The notes under the pieces: generated by a model | Database searches by the model: none | The model's input: only the letters and a program-made list of their open reading frames with translations | Told to the model about the DNA's origin: nothing | In this document: piece after piece, positions 24,496-33,423 of the stretch | How the letters are laid out: each line of letters opens with the position of its first letter | Position numbering within the stretch: the first letter of the stretch is position 1 | Source of the DNA: Sphingopyxis sp. H050 | GTDB lineage: Bacteria; Pseudomonadota; Alphaproteobacteria; Sphingomonadales; Sphingomonadaceae | Assembly (NCBI RefSeq): GCF_001468265.1 | Contig: NZ_LNRZ01000016.1 | Coordinates: 1-39,432, forward strand | Direction of reading: 5' to 3' | DNA length: 39,432 nucleotides | Translations under genes and position numbers: made by a program

Positions 24496-25443
24496 ATGCC
24501 CCCTAGTCCTCACACTGCCGCCATCGCCTTCCGCCAAGGCCAGATCGATGCGCTGGCGCGAACCCTCTTCGGCTCCCCTGCCCTCTATTCCGCAGAAATG
24601 CGCGAATGCCTCGCGCTGCGCGCGCTGGTCCGCGCCTGGTCGCAATATCGCGAAGACCGGGCCATCGCGATCGGCGAAAACCTCATCGGCGCCGAATGCG
24701 CCGCTGAACGCGACGCCTTCCTCGCCCTGCTCGCCGCCAGCCTCCCCGATCGCCGGTCGGATCTCGCCGGCGCGATCCGGCGCGTCCAGCAAATCGCGAT
24801 CCGCCCCCTCGCCGCCGAGGCCGCGGCAACCGTCGCGCTGGTCGACGCCGGCACCGAGGAGCTGGCGAGCGTTCGCGAGGTCGCAGCGAGCCCGAAGCTG
24901 CCGGGCGATCCGGCAACCCGGCTGCTCACCATCGTCCGGGTCCTCCGGCGATCGGCCGACGTCGACAGCGATGCCCTCTCCGTCACCGCCACCTCGCCGT
25001 GCTGGGCGATCAATCTGCTCGCCGTCGCCGATCCCGCCTTGTTCGGCCTCTCGCCGCATCCCCTGCCCTTCCCCGGGCTGGTCCGGCGCCGGCTCTTCCG
25101 CTCCGATCGCGACCTCGATCGCGATCGCGACGACATCGCGGACTTTGTGCTCGAGGCGTTGCACGAGACGCTGTGCGATATTGCGCGGGTGCCGCGCGCC
25201 GTTGTTGCGTTTGGCGAGGCATTTCCGGGGCTCAGGGTGAATTCGCGGCTGCTCGATACCTGGCTGTTGCTCTTTGCGTTCGGGTCGATGACGCCCGCCC
25301 AGCTCGCGCGCGCCCTCCCCTGCACGAAGGCTGGCGCTGGCAAGCTCCTCAATGATTTGAAGATCGGTCATTTTGCCGTGCGTCACGGATCCCTCGAGCC
25401 GTATGTGACTGCGATTCAATTCCCCGTCTCTTTTACGATGTGA
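24496..25443 (+). CDS. Unknown protein with C-terminal HTH
   Basis: 315 residues, GGAG 5 bp before the ATG. The protein is Ala/Arg/Leu-rich and helical through most of its length. The end has a helix-turn-helix pattern, FGSMTPAQLARALPCTKAGAGKLLNDLKIGHF (about 270-300), that looks like a winged HTH. The layout recalls plasmid HTH proteins of alphaproteobacteria, but I cannot assign a family. It is divergent from the recombinase pair and upstream of parA. A regulatory or recombination-accessory role is an inference from position. Confidence 0.75.
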   Translation: MPPSPHTAAIAFRQGQIDALARTLFGSPALYSAEMRECLALRALVRAWSQYREDRAIAIGENLIGAECAAERDAFLALLAASLPDRRSDLAGAIRRVQQIAIRPLAAEAAATVALVDAGTEELASVREVAASPKLPGDPATRLLTIVRVLRRSADVDSDALSVTATSPCWAINLLAVADPALFGLSPHPLPFPGLVRRRLFRSDRDLDRDRDDIADFVLEALHETLCDIARVPRAVVAFGEAFPGLRVNSRLLDTWLLLFAFGSMTPAQLARALPCTKAGAGKLLNDLKIGHFAVRHGSLEPYVTAIQFPVSFTM

Positions 25444-25490
25444 TACGGCCGCCCTCGTCGGTTAGATAGCCTATCGATTGCGCTTGGATT

Positions 25491-25604
25491 GCCATATGGA
25501 TATCCTTTATATATGGATTTGCATATCGCACGCCTTGTGCTTGCGCTATCGCTTGAATTGCAATATGCCCTCGCTATCGCAATCGAAAGCCATATGGAAA
25601 TCCT
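25491..25604. repeat. Repeat-rich parA leader, probable operator/centromere
   Basis: GCCATATGGATATCCT at 25491-25506 and GCCATATGGAAATCCT at 25589-25604 differ at one base; the second ends directly at the parA ATG. Between them lie two copies of CGCTATCGC (25544-25552 and 25572-25580, 28 bp apart) and further CATATGG/CATATCG variants near 25509-25528. Such repeats upstream of a parA gene commonly bind the partition proteins, giving autoregulation and a centromere. Confidence 0.65.
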
Positions 25605-26288
25605 ATGCCTATAATCTCTATTGCCAATCCCAAAGGCGGCGCCGGAAAAACAACCCTTGCGTTCATTCTCGCGGACCAACTGAGCAGCAATGGCGCTTCG
25701 GTTGCAGTCGTGGATGCCGACCCAAACGCGATCATCGCCAAGTGGCATGAACGCCGAGCAGAGGAGGGGAGGGGCTCCCCCTTTGCCGTTATCGCGAAGC
25801 CATCCGAGGGAGCGATGATCAACACCGTCGACCAGCTGGCGAAAGAGTATCAATTTGTGATCGTTGACCTCGAGGGCACCGCTTCACGAATGACGTCGCG
25901 CGCCTTTGCGCGATCACATATGGTTCTCGTGCCGTTCAACCAATCGCCGATCGACGCCGAGTTAGCGGCGAATGCCGTTCAGCTTATCCATGAAGAATCG
26001 GAGGCACTTCAGCGGCCGCTTCCATTCCGTCTCGTTCGTTCACGCGATAGCAGCGCGGTTACGACGAAGAGTTCGAAGAGGATTGCTTCGGCGATCGCTG
26101 AGGCCAATTTGCCGGTTCTCGACGTCGGCTTGGTTGAGCGTGCGGCGTATAGGGACATATTCGATTTCTCGAAAACTCTTAGCGAGCTCGAGTCAGACAC
26201 TACGTCTGGTCTTGAGAACGCCCGCGGCAATGCCGCTAAACTGGCCGCCTCTGTGATCGAGGCCATCCGCGAGGAGTATCCATCATGA
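25605..26288 (+). CDS. parA: ParA-family partition ATPase
   Basis: 227 residues. The deviant Walker A box is NPKGGAGKTT (about 8-17) with the signature Lys, followed by VVDADPNA and the switch region FVIVDLEGTASRM. The short length without N-terminal HTH marks it as a type Ib, ParA/VirC1/MinD-like ATPase, so its operator is probably read by the partner protein. It drives positioning of the plasmid along the nucleoid. The stop overlaps the next start by 4 bp. The start codon touches a repeat of the operator, so binding there could block translation start or promoter. Confidence 0.94.
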   Translation: MPIISIANPKGGAGKTTLAFILADQLSSNGASVAVVDADPNAIIAKWHERRAEEGRGSPFAVIAKPSEGAMINTVDQLAKEYQFVIVDLEGTASRMTSRAFARSHMVLVPFNQSPIDAELAANAVQLIHEESEALQRPLPFRLVRSRDSSAVTTKSSKRIASAIAEANLPVLDVGLVERAAYRDIFDFSKTLSELESDTTSGLENARGNAAKLAASVIEAIREEYPS

Positions 26289-26614
26289 GCGGATATGGTT
26301 TTGGCTCAAAAAAGCCCCCGGCTGATAAACCTGCAGGTACTATAGATCTTGGAGGCCTTCCCAGCTCGCTCCCGCCACTGAAGCGAGAGGACGAAGCACG
26401 AGCGGTCGCCGTCGGCGAAACTCTCGGTTTTGTCGATCGAGGGCAGGGGATTCGTCGCCGCAAGCCAGCGGCGATGCCGTCGGTAAATCTTTACGTGAAA
26501 GGGCCCCAGGACGTCATCCAGTGGTTTATTGACTACACTGACGGGCAGGGTCATTCCGCTTATTGGAAATCAATCGAGGATTTCAAACGCTTCATGGAAG
26601 ATCGTGACCAGTGA
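26285..26614 (+). CDS. Small partition partner protein (ParB/ParC-like)
   Basis: 109 residues coupled to parA by a 4-bp overlap. The N-terminus is basic, Pro/Lys-rich and probably disordered (GFGSKKPPADKPAG), a feature by which small ParB-type partners stimulate the ATPase. The C-terminal part has a compact NLYVKGPQDVIQWFIDYTDGQGHSAYWKSIEDFKRFM region. No named family can be assigned, but position strongly suggests the DNA-binding adaptor of this type Ib partition pair, acting on the repeats upstream of parA. Confidence 0.75.
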   Translation: MSGYGFGSKKPPADKPAGTIDLGGLPSSLPPLKREDEARAVAVGETLGFVDRGQGIRRRKPAAMPSVNLYVKGPQDVIQWFIDYTDGQGHSAYWKSIEDFKRFMEDRDQ

Positions 26615-26859
26615 TGCCGCTGAGCCTGGAGCAATGATGAAAGCTTAGCGGTCGCCGACAATCGTGACGAGTTGAACAGCGTCTGCTTGTTGCTCAACGG
26701 TGAGATACAGAATCTGACAATCGTGCAAATGGGGTCCGCTGGACTTGGCTCGCACTGAGGAAAACCCGTTAACGTAGCCCGGTTTGCGGAGGCATATGAC
26801 CGCAATTGGACGATAGACGACATATTGCCTTGGACGGAATAGCCCTGAACCTAGTCGGT

Positions 26860-27222
26860 CTATTTTGGCTCCATCAATTCTATGCGATTTCCGAACGGGT
26901 CGGCTACATATCGGCGATTATAGCCAGCGAGAGGTTCGTCTTCGACGGTTTCAAAGCCCGCGTCGCTCAACCGCTGAATAAGGGCGGCCAAATCTGTGAC
27001 TGTAAATGCCGGATGGGCTTTCCGAGCGGGTCGAAAATCCTTTTCAACGCCAAGATGCACTTTCAACGAACCGCGTTCGAACCAGCATCCACCCCTTTTC
27101 GCCAGATGCGGAGGTTTATCGACCTCCGGAATCCCAAGAAGTTCTGCGTAGAAGCGCCGGGCGGCAGCCTCTTCTCCGGGGGGCATCGCTAGCTGCACGT
27201 GGTTTAAGGCTTCAACCTGCAC
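26860..27222 (-). CDS. VOC-superfamily protein (glyoxalase/bleomycin-resistance fold)
   Basis: 120 residues in one VOC module pair: N-terminal LNHVQLAMPPGEEAAARRFYAELLGIPEV with the first metal-site His, then GSLKVHLGVEKDF and a C-terminal DPFGNRIELMEP with the Glu. It would bind a metal as a dimer and could act on a small compound. No resistance or enzymatic role can be told. A complete gene of normal size, but no ribosome site stands out. Confidence 0.88.
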   Translation of the reverse strand: MQVEALNHVQLAMPPGEEAAARRFYAELLGIPEVDKPPHLAKRGGCWFERGSLKVHLGVEKDFRPARKAHPAFTVTDLAALIQRLSDAGFETVEDEPLAGYNRRYVADPFGNRIELMEPK

Positions 27223-27364
27223 CGACGCCTCCTGAACGTATCGGACTGACTGGCAGCTATACGGTGGCGTGGAAGGTGTTGTCTATGTCGACAATCGGTC
27301 GGAAGCAGCCGCGATCGCGGTGTGGACCAGCAGTCAGGCTGCCTGCGATTAGCAGCAAATGGCT

Positions 27365-27384
27365 TTATGTGAGAAACCGGGGGC
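27365..27384 (-). repeat. Single iteron in inverted orientation at the 3' side of rep
   Basis: On the minus strand this is GCCCCC-GGTTT-CTCACATAA, a perfect match to the 20-bp iteron consensus of the array at 28554-29026, but in the opposite direction. It begins 11 bp beyond the rep stop codon. Confidence 0.85.
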
Positions 27385-27395
27385 GGCCAAGCAGC

Positions 27396-28514
27396 TCATG
27401 CACGGCCCCGGAGCCGAACGAACGATTTGCAGAAGCCTTCCCACGATTTGTAGAGAGCGTCCCCGGTCAGTTTATCCAGGCGAGGCCCCATCTCTTTCCG
27501 ATAGGCTTCCGCGATAATATCCTTGTCCCAGCCACCCCCGAAATCGACTACGATAGAAGTGATGCGCGCATCGGCGCCATAGTGGAGAGAGCCTTCCGGG
27601 AACGACCGGCGATCTTGAAGCGACGGGGGCAGGGCACCTGCAATTGTATCGACCGTTCCGTCCCGGCGGGCGCGCCGGCCCACCTTCGGCCGATCGAGCT
27701 CCAGCGCAGTCATTTCTTGATCTACCGTGTCTTTTGGATTGAAGCTGAGCTTCACTGCAATGACAGGCCGTCCGCGCCCCGCGCCACGAACCTCCTCCCA
27801 ATCGACGGTAAAATCAGCAAGTTGATCAATCTCAGATTTCGACTTGGCGAGGACGTCCCTCCGAAACTCGGCAAAATTCTTGAAGCTGCCATCGGGTACT
27901 CCAAGCTTGCGCCGCAGTTCCTCTACCTCCATCTTTACCACGCGATTCTGGCGATTTATTACCAAGCACCCCAGATCATAGAGCGTGATCGCGTAGCGAG
28001 ATTGGAGGGCAAGCATTACACCCAAATTTACGCGCGCGTAATAATCGGATCGCTGAATCACCCGCTTAAAGTTGTCGGAGAACTGAAATTCCACAACGCT
28101 GAGGCCGTCTTCCGCAATTTCCTCCACGCAGCTTGCTAGCAGCGACTGGGACATAATCGCCGGTTTGCCCTTCGTCGAAGTCGTCCGGATGCGGATAATC
28201 ACCCGGAGGAGTTCATCCATGACCGGCTGTATCCGCTCATTACCTTTGTGCGATCCGCGGAGTTCCTTCTTCGTGATGATAAAGGTCTTGTCATCGCCAG
28301 CCTCGGGTCCAGCCTTGCGTAGCATAATAGCAAACGCCTTACGGGCAGCGGCGCTGAGCGAACCCGTCTCGAATTCGGATTCGACCAACTCACCGGGCTT
28401 GCTTACAAAATCCAACTCGCGGCGGCGAATCACTTCGGCAACGCGCAACGTCCGGCTGAGGCTCTCAAAGCCTGACGAAACCTCGATTTCCGATGTCGGA
28501 GTTTCTGCGTTCAT
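27396..28514 (-). CDS. repA: Rep_3-type plasmid replication initiator
   Basis: 372 residues from the ATG at 28514; in-frame ATGs at 28541 and 28565 extend it slightly and the start is uncertain. The two winged-helix domains of Rep_3/RepB-type initiators are recognisable: about 50-170 (RKAFAIMLRKAG, FIITKKELRGSHKGNERIQPVMDELL) and about 170-260 (YYARVNLGVMLALQSRYAITLYDLGCLV, VEELRRKLGVPDGSFKNFAEFRRDVL). It binds the iterons upstream and opens the origin. A C-terminal extension of about 100 residues follows (YGADARITSIVVDFGGGWDKDIIAEAYRKEMG). Iterons lie on both sides, so copy control by handcuffing is plausible. Confidence 0.93.
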   Translation of the reverse strand: MNAETPTSEIEVSSGFESLSRTLRVAEVIRRRELDFVSKPGELVESEFETGSLSAAARKAFAIMLRKAGPEAGDDKTFIITKKELRGSHKGNERIQPVMDELLRVIIRIRTTSTKGKPAIMSQSLLASCVEEIAEDGLSVVEFQFSDNFKRVIQRSDYYARVNLGVMLALQSRYAITLYDLGCLVINRQNRVVKMEVEELRRKLGVPDGSFKNFAEFRRDVLAKSKSEIDQLADFTVDWEEVRGAGRGRPVIAVKLSFNPKDTVDQEMTALELDRPKVGRRARRDGTVDTIAGALPPSLQDRRSFPEGSLHYGADARITSIVVDFGGGWDKDIIAEAYRKEMGPRLDKLTGDALYKSWEGFCKSFVRLRGRA

Positions 28515-28553
28515 ATGAGTTGCATAACACCCGGTTGTCATAAAGAGAAGGGG

Positions 28554-29026
28554 GCACCCCATCACTCATACTAACGCAATTTTGGTAGACGCCCGCCCGT
28601 CACATGCTGACGCTTTTGCCCATTAGTGCCAGCCCCCATGCGCACACTTAGACAGCATCAAAAGTTGGCGGAAAACCGTAGAAAATTGAAGGTCCCCCAA
28701 ATCCTCACATAAAGGCACGTTCAGCCCCCAATTAATCACACTAACCGACAGTCTGACGAGGTAACATGCCCCCGAACGCTCACGTAGATGTGGTAGAAAT
28801 CGATGTGGAGCCCCCAGCGCCTCACATAAAACTGACTTTCGGGCTGCAAAGCGGTCCAGGCTTTGCAAAATCAAGCAGAGTCAACGCGATCGGGATGCAA
28901 ATTCCGACGCTTTAACAGCGGCCCCCAATCACTCACATAATCCCCCGAGCACTCAGCCGGTGGCCCCCGATATCTCACATCGAAGCCCCCGTTGCCTCGC
29001 ATAGTCGCCCCCTTGGGCTCACATAA
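28554..29026 (+). repeat. Origin of replication with about eleven iterons
   Basis: Consensus GCCCCC-N5-CTCACATAA. Clear copies start at 28693, 28768, 28810, 28921, 28963, 28985 and 29007; weaker ones at 28554, 28632, 28724 and 28941. The last group is spaced about 22 bp, two helical turns, and 28724-28768-28810 are spaced 44 and 42 bp. All point the same way. No gene lies here. The array upstream of rep marks oriV. Confidence 0.92.
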
Positions 29027-29187
29027 ACGCACCTCAACTCTCTGAGTATAAACAACATTTCTCCCCTGAATCTTAGAAACTAGAATCTTAGAAGCCTCCC
29101 GCGCTGCGCTTGGGCATTTTTATAGGAGGAGGAAAAGAGGGGGAGAGGCTTTCAGGACCATAGCGGTCCGGAAGAAAGGATCCTCCT
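29027..29187. promoter_or_regulatory. AT-rich origin edge and leader of the large methyltransferase-helicase gene
   Basis: Next to the last iteron is an AT-rich stretch with two direct copies of GAATCTTAGAA (29068-29078 and 29083-29093), a good candidate for the unwinding element or an operator. The leader then has a purine-rich run and a small GGACC/GGTCC hairpin (about 29155-29169). AAAGGA lies 7 bp before the start codon. Confidence 0.55.
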
Positions 29188-32100
29188 ATGCTCACCGATA
29201 CGGACCGGGCGCCCGACACCGCGGGACGCCTGTTCGAAGCTGCGCGCTCGATCGTCACGCAAATCGAAAACGATAGGCCAGTCCGAAGAGGGCTTATCAA
29301 TGAGGTAATGGCCGAGGCGTTCGGGGCTAAGTCGGCCGACGGCGTTTGGACGCAGCGTGACAGTTTCGTCATGACCGAAATCGCGGCGATCCTCGCAGGC
29401 CGAAGCGCAAAGCTTCCCGAACAGCCGATCGCCATCATCGAGCAGCTCGCCAAACTGGAAAAATCCTTCCCAACGCAGACCGTGCGCAGCGAAGAGCAAA
29501 TCGCCCATCAGCATTTCTCGACGCCGCTGGATCTCTCCTGGCTCATCAACCATCTCGCCATTATCGGCAGCGAAGACATCGTACTCGAGCCAAGCGCCGG
29601 CATCGGGACGATAGCCCAGTGGGCGGGGCAGGGGAAAATGCTCCTGCTCAACGAACTTGATCCGGTCCGCGCAGCGGCCCTTCGCATCCTATTCCCGGAA
29701 CACGGCGTCACCAGCTTCAATGCCGCACAGATCAATCAGCACCTATCGGTTCCGCCGACAGTCGTGGTCATGAATCCCCCCTTCGCCCGCAACGCTGCCG
29801 GGGCCATGGATCCTTTTGCCGCTCACCGCCACTTCGCCGCCGCGCTCGCCGCTCTGCAATATGGTGGTCGCATCGTCGCGATCATGCCCGACAACTTCAA
29901 CCCGGGAGGCAAGCATGGATCGCTGTTCGATCGGGCAATATCCGGCGCGAACATCCGCATGATGCTTCGTCTCGACAAGGGCTTTGCCGGGAAGGGAACA
30001 TCTGTCGCCGTCCGGATTGTCGTCGCCGACAAGGGGAGAGGGCCCGGGCGCCTGCCAACGACGATCAACCGAACGACCGTCAGCAAGCTTCTCGATGCAA
30101 TTGGCCAGCTACCGGCGCGCGCGATCGTCCACCCCAATCCAACTCCTCCAACGCGGCCACGATCCACCAGGACAGGTTCGCTATTCGGTGCATTTCGAGC
30201 ATCCCCGGCCAAATCCTTCCCCCGGGCCGCGCGGCCTCTCCCGAGCTTCGAGATCGCCAGCGTCAACTATCGTATCCACGATCCAGTCGCCGCGGCCCAC
30301 GATGAAACCGCCCTCTACGTTCCATGGCGCAGCCAGCGCCTCGAATTCGAGAATCCTTGCGAGCATCCGAGCCCGCTGGTCGAGTCCGCGGCCATGGCGG
30401 CCGTCGCGCTCCCGGCGCCGAACTATCGACCTCAGCTGCCAAAGCGGGTCATCGACGAAAAGATTCTGAGCGCCCCCCAGCTCGAGACGATCGTTCACGC
30501 TCTCGCGGCAACCGACATCGACCTTCCGGGCCGCTATCGCGCACCCGAAAAGGGGCTTGCTCTCGTTCCCCATGCAGACGGGCAACTCTACCGTCAGGGC
30601 TTCTTCCTTGGCGACGGGACCGGGGCAGGGAAGGGGCGGCAGCTTGCCGGGATCACGATGGATCAATGGCTGCGCGGGAAACGCCGGCACCTTTGGCTCA
30701 GCGATAGTAGCGCCCTGATTGAAGATGCTCGCCGCGACTGGCAGGCTCTCGGGGGAACCCCGCTCGACATCCAACCCTTGGGGCGTGTCCGCGCAGGAGC
30801 GGGGATCGAAATGGGCGATGCCATCCTGTTCGCATCATATGCCACCTTGCGGAGCGAAGCGGGCGGCGATCGACGTCTCGACCAGATTCTCGCGTGGCTT
30901 GGCGACGCGTTCGACGGGCTGCTCTTGTTCGACGAGGCGCACGCGATGGGCGGTGTTGCCGGCGGGGAAGGGCGGTTCGGCACCGTAGCCGGATCCCAGC
31001 AAGGTATTGCCGGAGTTGAACTGCAGAACCGCCTGCCCCGGGCACGCGTCATCTATGCTTCGGCGACCGGCGCCTCCGACATCAACAATCTCGCCTATGC
31101 GACCCGGCTTGGCCTGTGGGGCGAGGGGACTGCGTTCGTCGATCGCGAGGCTTTCGCTGCGCGGATTCGTGACGGCGGCGTTGCCGCAATGGAGCTGGTC
31201 GCGCGCGAGCTGAAGGCGATGGGCGTCTATACCGCTCGCGCGCTCTCCTATGCCGGTGTCGAATATGACATCCTCGAGCACGCGCTGACGCCTGCGCAGA
31301 TCAAAGATTTCGACACCTATGCCGACGCCTGGGCGATCATCCACCGGAACATGGAAGAGGCCCTTGCCGCCGCCGGCGTCGTCGACCGGCTAACCGGCGC
31401 CACGCTTAACGGCCAAGCCCTTTCGGCTGCGCGCTCGCGGTTCGAAAGCGCCAAACAGCGTTTCTTCTCGGCTCTCCTTCTCGCGATGAAACTGCCAAGC
31501 CTTCTGCCCGCCATCGATGTCGCTCTCCAATCGGACCAGAGCGCCGTCATCCAGCTCGTCACGACAAGCGAAGCCCTGCTCTCGCGCCGCCTCGCAGATC
31601 TCGACCCCGCCGATCGCGCAGAACTGGCGCTGGACCTTTCGCCTCGCGAACTGGTGATGGACTATCTTCAGGCGGCGTTCCCGACCCGGGCTATGGAGAT
31701 CGTCAGCGATGACGACGGCAATGAACGGTCGCGTCCGCTGTCCGACGCAAACGGCAATCCGGTCCATAGCGAGGAAGCCCTGCAGATCCGGACCGACACG
31801 CTCGAATTGCTGGGGGCGATGCCGCCGATCGCGCCCGCCCTCGATGCGGTCATCGAACGATTTGGTACCGACGCCGTTGCAGAGGTTACCGGGCGGACGA
31901 AACGCCTCGTGCGCCTGCCCGACGGAAGCCAGAAACTGCAGTCACGCTCACCTTCCGCTTGCATGGCTGACGCCGATGCCTTCATGAACGGCGCCAAGCG
32001 TATTCTCGTGTTTTCCGACGCCGGCGGGACCGGAAGATCCTACCACGCGAGTCTGGATCACCAAAATCAGCAGCGCCGGGTTCACTTCCTTCTCGAACCA

Positions 32101-33414
32101 GGCTGGCGCGCCGATCGCGCGGTGCAGGGGCTCGGCCGCACCAATCGCACCAACCAGGCGCAGCCCCCTATCTTTCGGCCAGTCACCACAGACTGCCGCG
32201 GCGAACGTCGATTCATATCGACGATCGCACGCCGGCTGGACGCACTTGGTGCGCTAACCCGGGGCCAGCGTCAGACAGGCGGCCAAAATCTGTTTGATCC
32301 AATGGACAATCTCGAAAGCGACTATGCCAAAGACGCCTTGCTGTCCTGGTACAGGCTGCTCCATCACGGCAAGCTGACCAGTGTCACCTTCGGCGATTTC
32401 TGCCATCGAACCGGGCTGCGCCTCGAATATGAGGGTGAGCTCGTCGAGAAGCTGCCGCCTATCCAGCGGTGGCTGAACCGCATCTTGGCGCTGCCGATCG
32501 CGATCCAGAATGCCATCTTCGACGAATATTTGGGTCTTGTCGAAACTCGCATCGATGCCGCGAAGAAGGCTGGCACATTCGATGCCGGCGTCGAAACCAT
32601 CCGCGCGGACAAATTGACGATCGTCGATGAAATTACGCTTCGCAAAGGTGCAGACCCGTCGACGTCGACACGGCTCCTCACCGTCGAAGCGGAATGGCAG
32701 CGCGAAATGAAATCGCTCGCCGACGTGTCGGCATTGGCCGAACGCTTCGGCAATCGTGCTATATGCCTGCGCAATGCCCGCTCAGGCAAGGTAGCGCTGC
32801 AGACGCCGGCACGGACCCGTCTGACCGACACCGGCGACGCCGTCGCGACATGGCAACTGCAGCGCCCCGGCCATCATCAGTACATCACCGCCGGCGACCT
32901 CGAAGAAAGCATGTGGGAACCTGTCGACGTCGGGACGTTCGAGACATCCTGGACGGCCGAGTGCGAGGAGCTCAGCCGCAACCCGAACCGCGAACGCTTC
33001 TTCCTCGCGGTCGGTCGCTTACTTCCGATATGGAATTTGCTCGGCGACGATCCCGAAGTACGCCGCCTCGTGACGGCCGACGGCCGCGCCCTTCTCGGTC
33101 GCATTGTCCCGCATGGCGACGTCAACTCACTGCTCGGCAAGCTCGGCATAGCTGGCGCGATCAATCTTGCCCCCGCCGAAATCGTCGCCGCTGCCTGGGA
33201 AGGCAAGACAGTGCCGATCGGCAGCGCCATCGGTCTCACGCTTCAGCGTCGCCGCGTGAATGGAGAATCGCGCCTCGAGCTCCACGGATTTGATCCGCGA
33301 TCGTTGCCGACCCTGAAAGCCAAGGGCTGTTTCACCGAAATTATCCAGTTCAAGACCAGGCTATTCATCCCGGTGTCGCGAGCGGCTGAAATTATTACCG
33401 CGCTCACCGAGTGA
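29188..33414 (+). CDS. Methyltransferase-helicase fusion, strawberry-notch type (DarB-like layout)
   Basis: 1408 residues. The N-terminal third is a class I SAM-dependent DNA methyltransferase: VLEPSAGIGTIAQWA is the SAM-binding motif (about 132-146) and NPPF (196-199) the catalytic motif of N6-adenine/N4-cytosine enzymes. The centre and C-terminus form a superfamily 2 helicase of the strawberry-notch type: Walker A-like GDGTGAGKG (475-483), DEAH (582-585) and the GLGRTNRTNQAQ arginine-finger motif (about 981-992). The combination is known from DarB of phage P1, which protects incoming DNA against restriction, and from large plasmid proteins of alphaproteobacteria. A protective role during plasmid entry is the likely inference. 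No target-recognition domain is seen. The gene is intact. Confidence 0.9.
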   Translation: MLTDTDRAPDTAGRLFEAARSIVTQIENDRPVRRGLINEVMAEAFGAKSADGVWTQRDSFVMTEIAAILAGRSAKLPEQPIAIIEQLAKLEKSFPTQTVRSEEQIAHQHFSTPLDLSWLINHLAIIGSEDIVLEPSAGIGTIAQWAGQGKMLLLNELDPVRAAALRILFPEHGVTSFNAAQINQHLSVPPTVVVMNPPFARNAAGAMDPFAAHRHFAAALAALQYGGRIVAIMPDNFNPGGKHGSLFDRAISGANIRMMLRLDKGFAGKGTSVAVRIVVADKGRGPGRLPTTINRTTVSKLLDAIGQLPARAIVHPNPTPPTRPRSTRTGSLFGAFRASPAKSFPRAARPLPSFEIASVNYRIHDPVAAAHDETALYVPWRSQRLEFENPCEHPSPLVESAAMAAVALPAPNYRPQLPKRVIDEKILSAPQLETIVHALAATDIDLPGRYRAPEKGLALVPHADGQLYRQGFFLGDGTGAGKGRQLAGITMDQWLRGKRRHLWLSDSSALIEDARRDWQALGGTPLDIQPLGRVRAGAGIEMGDAILFASYATLRSEAGGDRRLDQILAWLGDAFDGLLLFDEAHAMGGVAGGEGRFGTVAGSQQGIAGVELQNRLPRARVIYASATGASDINNLAYATRLGLWGEGTAFVDREAFAARIRDGGVAAMELVARELKAMGVYTARALSYAGVEYDILEHALTPAQIKDFDTYADAWAIIHRNMEEALAAAGVVDRLTGATLNGQALSAARSRFESAKQRFFSALLLAMKLPSLLPAIDVALQSDQSAVIQLVTTSEALLSRRLADLDPADRAELALDLSPRELVMDYLQAAFPTRAMEIVSDDDGNERSRPLSDANGNPVHSEEALQIRTDTLELLGAMPPIAPALDAVIERFGTDAVAEVTGRTKRLVRLPDGSQKLQSRSPSACMADADAFMNGAKRILVFSDAGGTGRSYHASLDHQNQQRRVHFLLEPGWRADRAVQGLGRTNRTNQAQPPIFRPVTTDCRGERRFISTIARRLDALGALTRGQRQTGGQNLFDPMDNLESDYAKDALLSWYRLLHHGKLTSVTFGDFCHRTGLRLEYEGELVEKLPPIQRWLNRILALPIAIQNAIFDEYLGLVETRIDAAKKAGTFDAGVETIRADKLTIVDEITLRKGADPSTSTRLLTVEAEWQREMKSLADVSALAERFGNRAICLRNARSGKVALQTPARTRLTDTGDAVATWQLQRPGHHQYITAGDLEESMWEPVDVGTFETSWTAECEELSRNPNRERFFLAVGRLLPIWNLLGDDPEVRRLVTADGRALLGRIVPHGDVNSLLGKLGIAGAINLAPAEIVAAAWEGKTVPIGSAIGLTLQRRRVNGESRLELHGFDPRSLPTLKAKGCFTEIIQFKTRLFIPVSRAAEIITALTE

Positions 33415-33423
33415 AGAAATAGC

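Noticed and set aside
24001..25419. Long minus-strand open frame of 472 codons
   Set aside because: Most of it lies opposite the 24496-25443 gene; only the last 94 codons have a good ribosome site and protein-like composition. The rest is a high-GC shadow.
26615..26859. Minus-strand frame of 87 codons between the parA partner and the VOC gene
   Set aside because: Overlaps the end of the partner gene, has no ribosome site and no protein-like pattern. The spacer shows only two copies of GACAATCGTG.
27006..28139. Long plus-strand open frame opposite rep
   Set aside because: Composition is not protein-like and it mirrors the well-supported Rep_3 gene.
28554..29026. Regular repeats considered as a CRISPR array
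   Set aside because: The repeated part is 20 bp with a variable 5-bp centre and about 2 bp between copies in the dense part; there are no spacers of 30-40 bp. It fits iterons.
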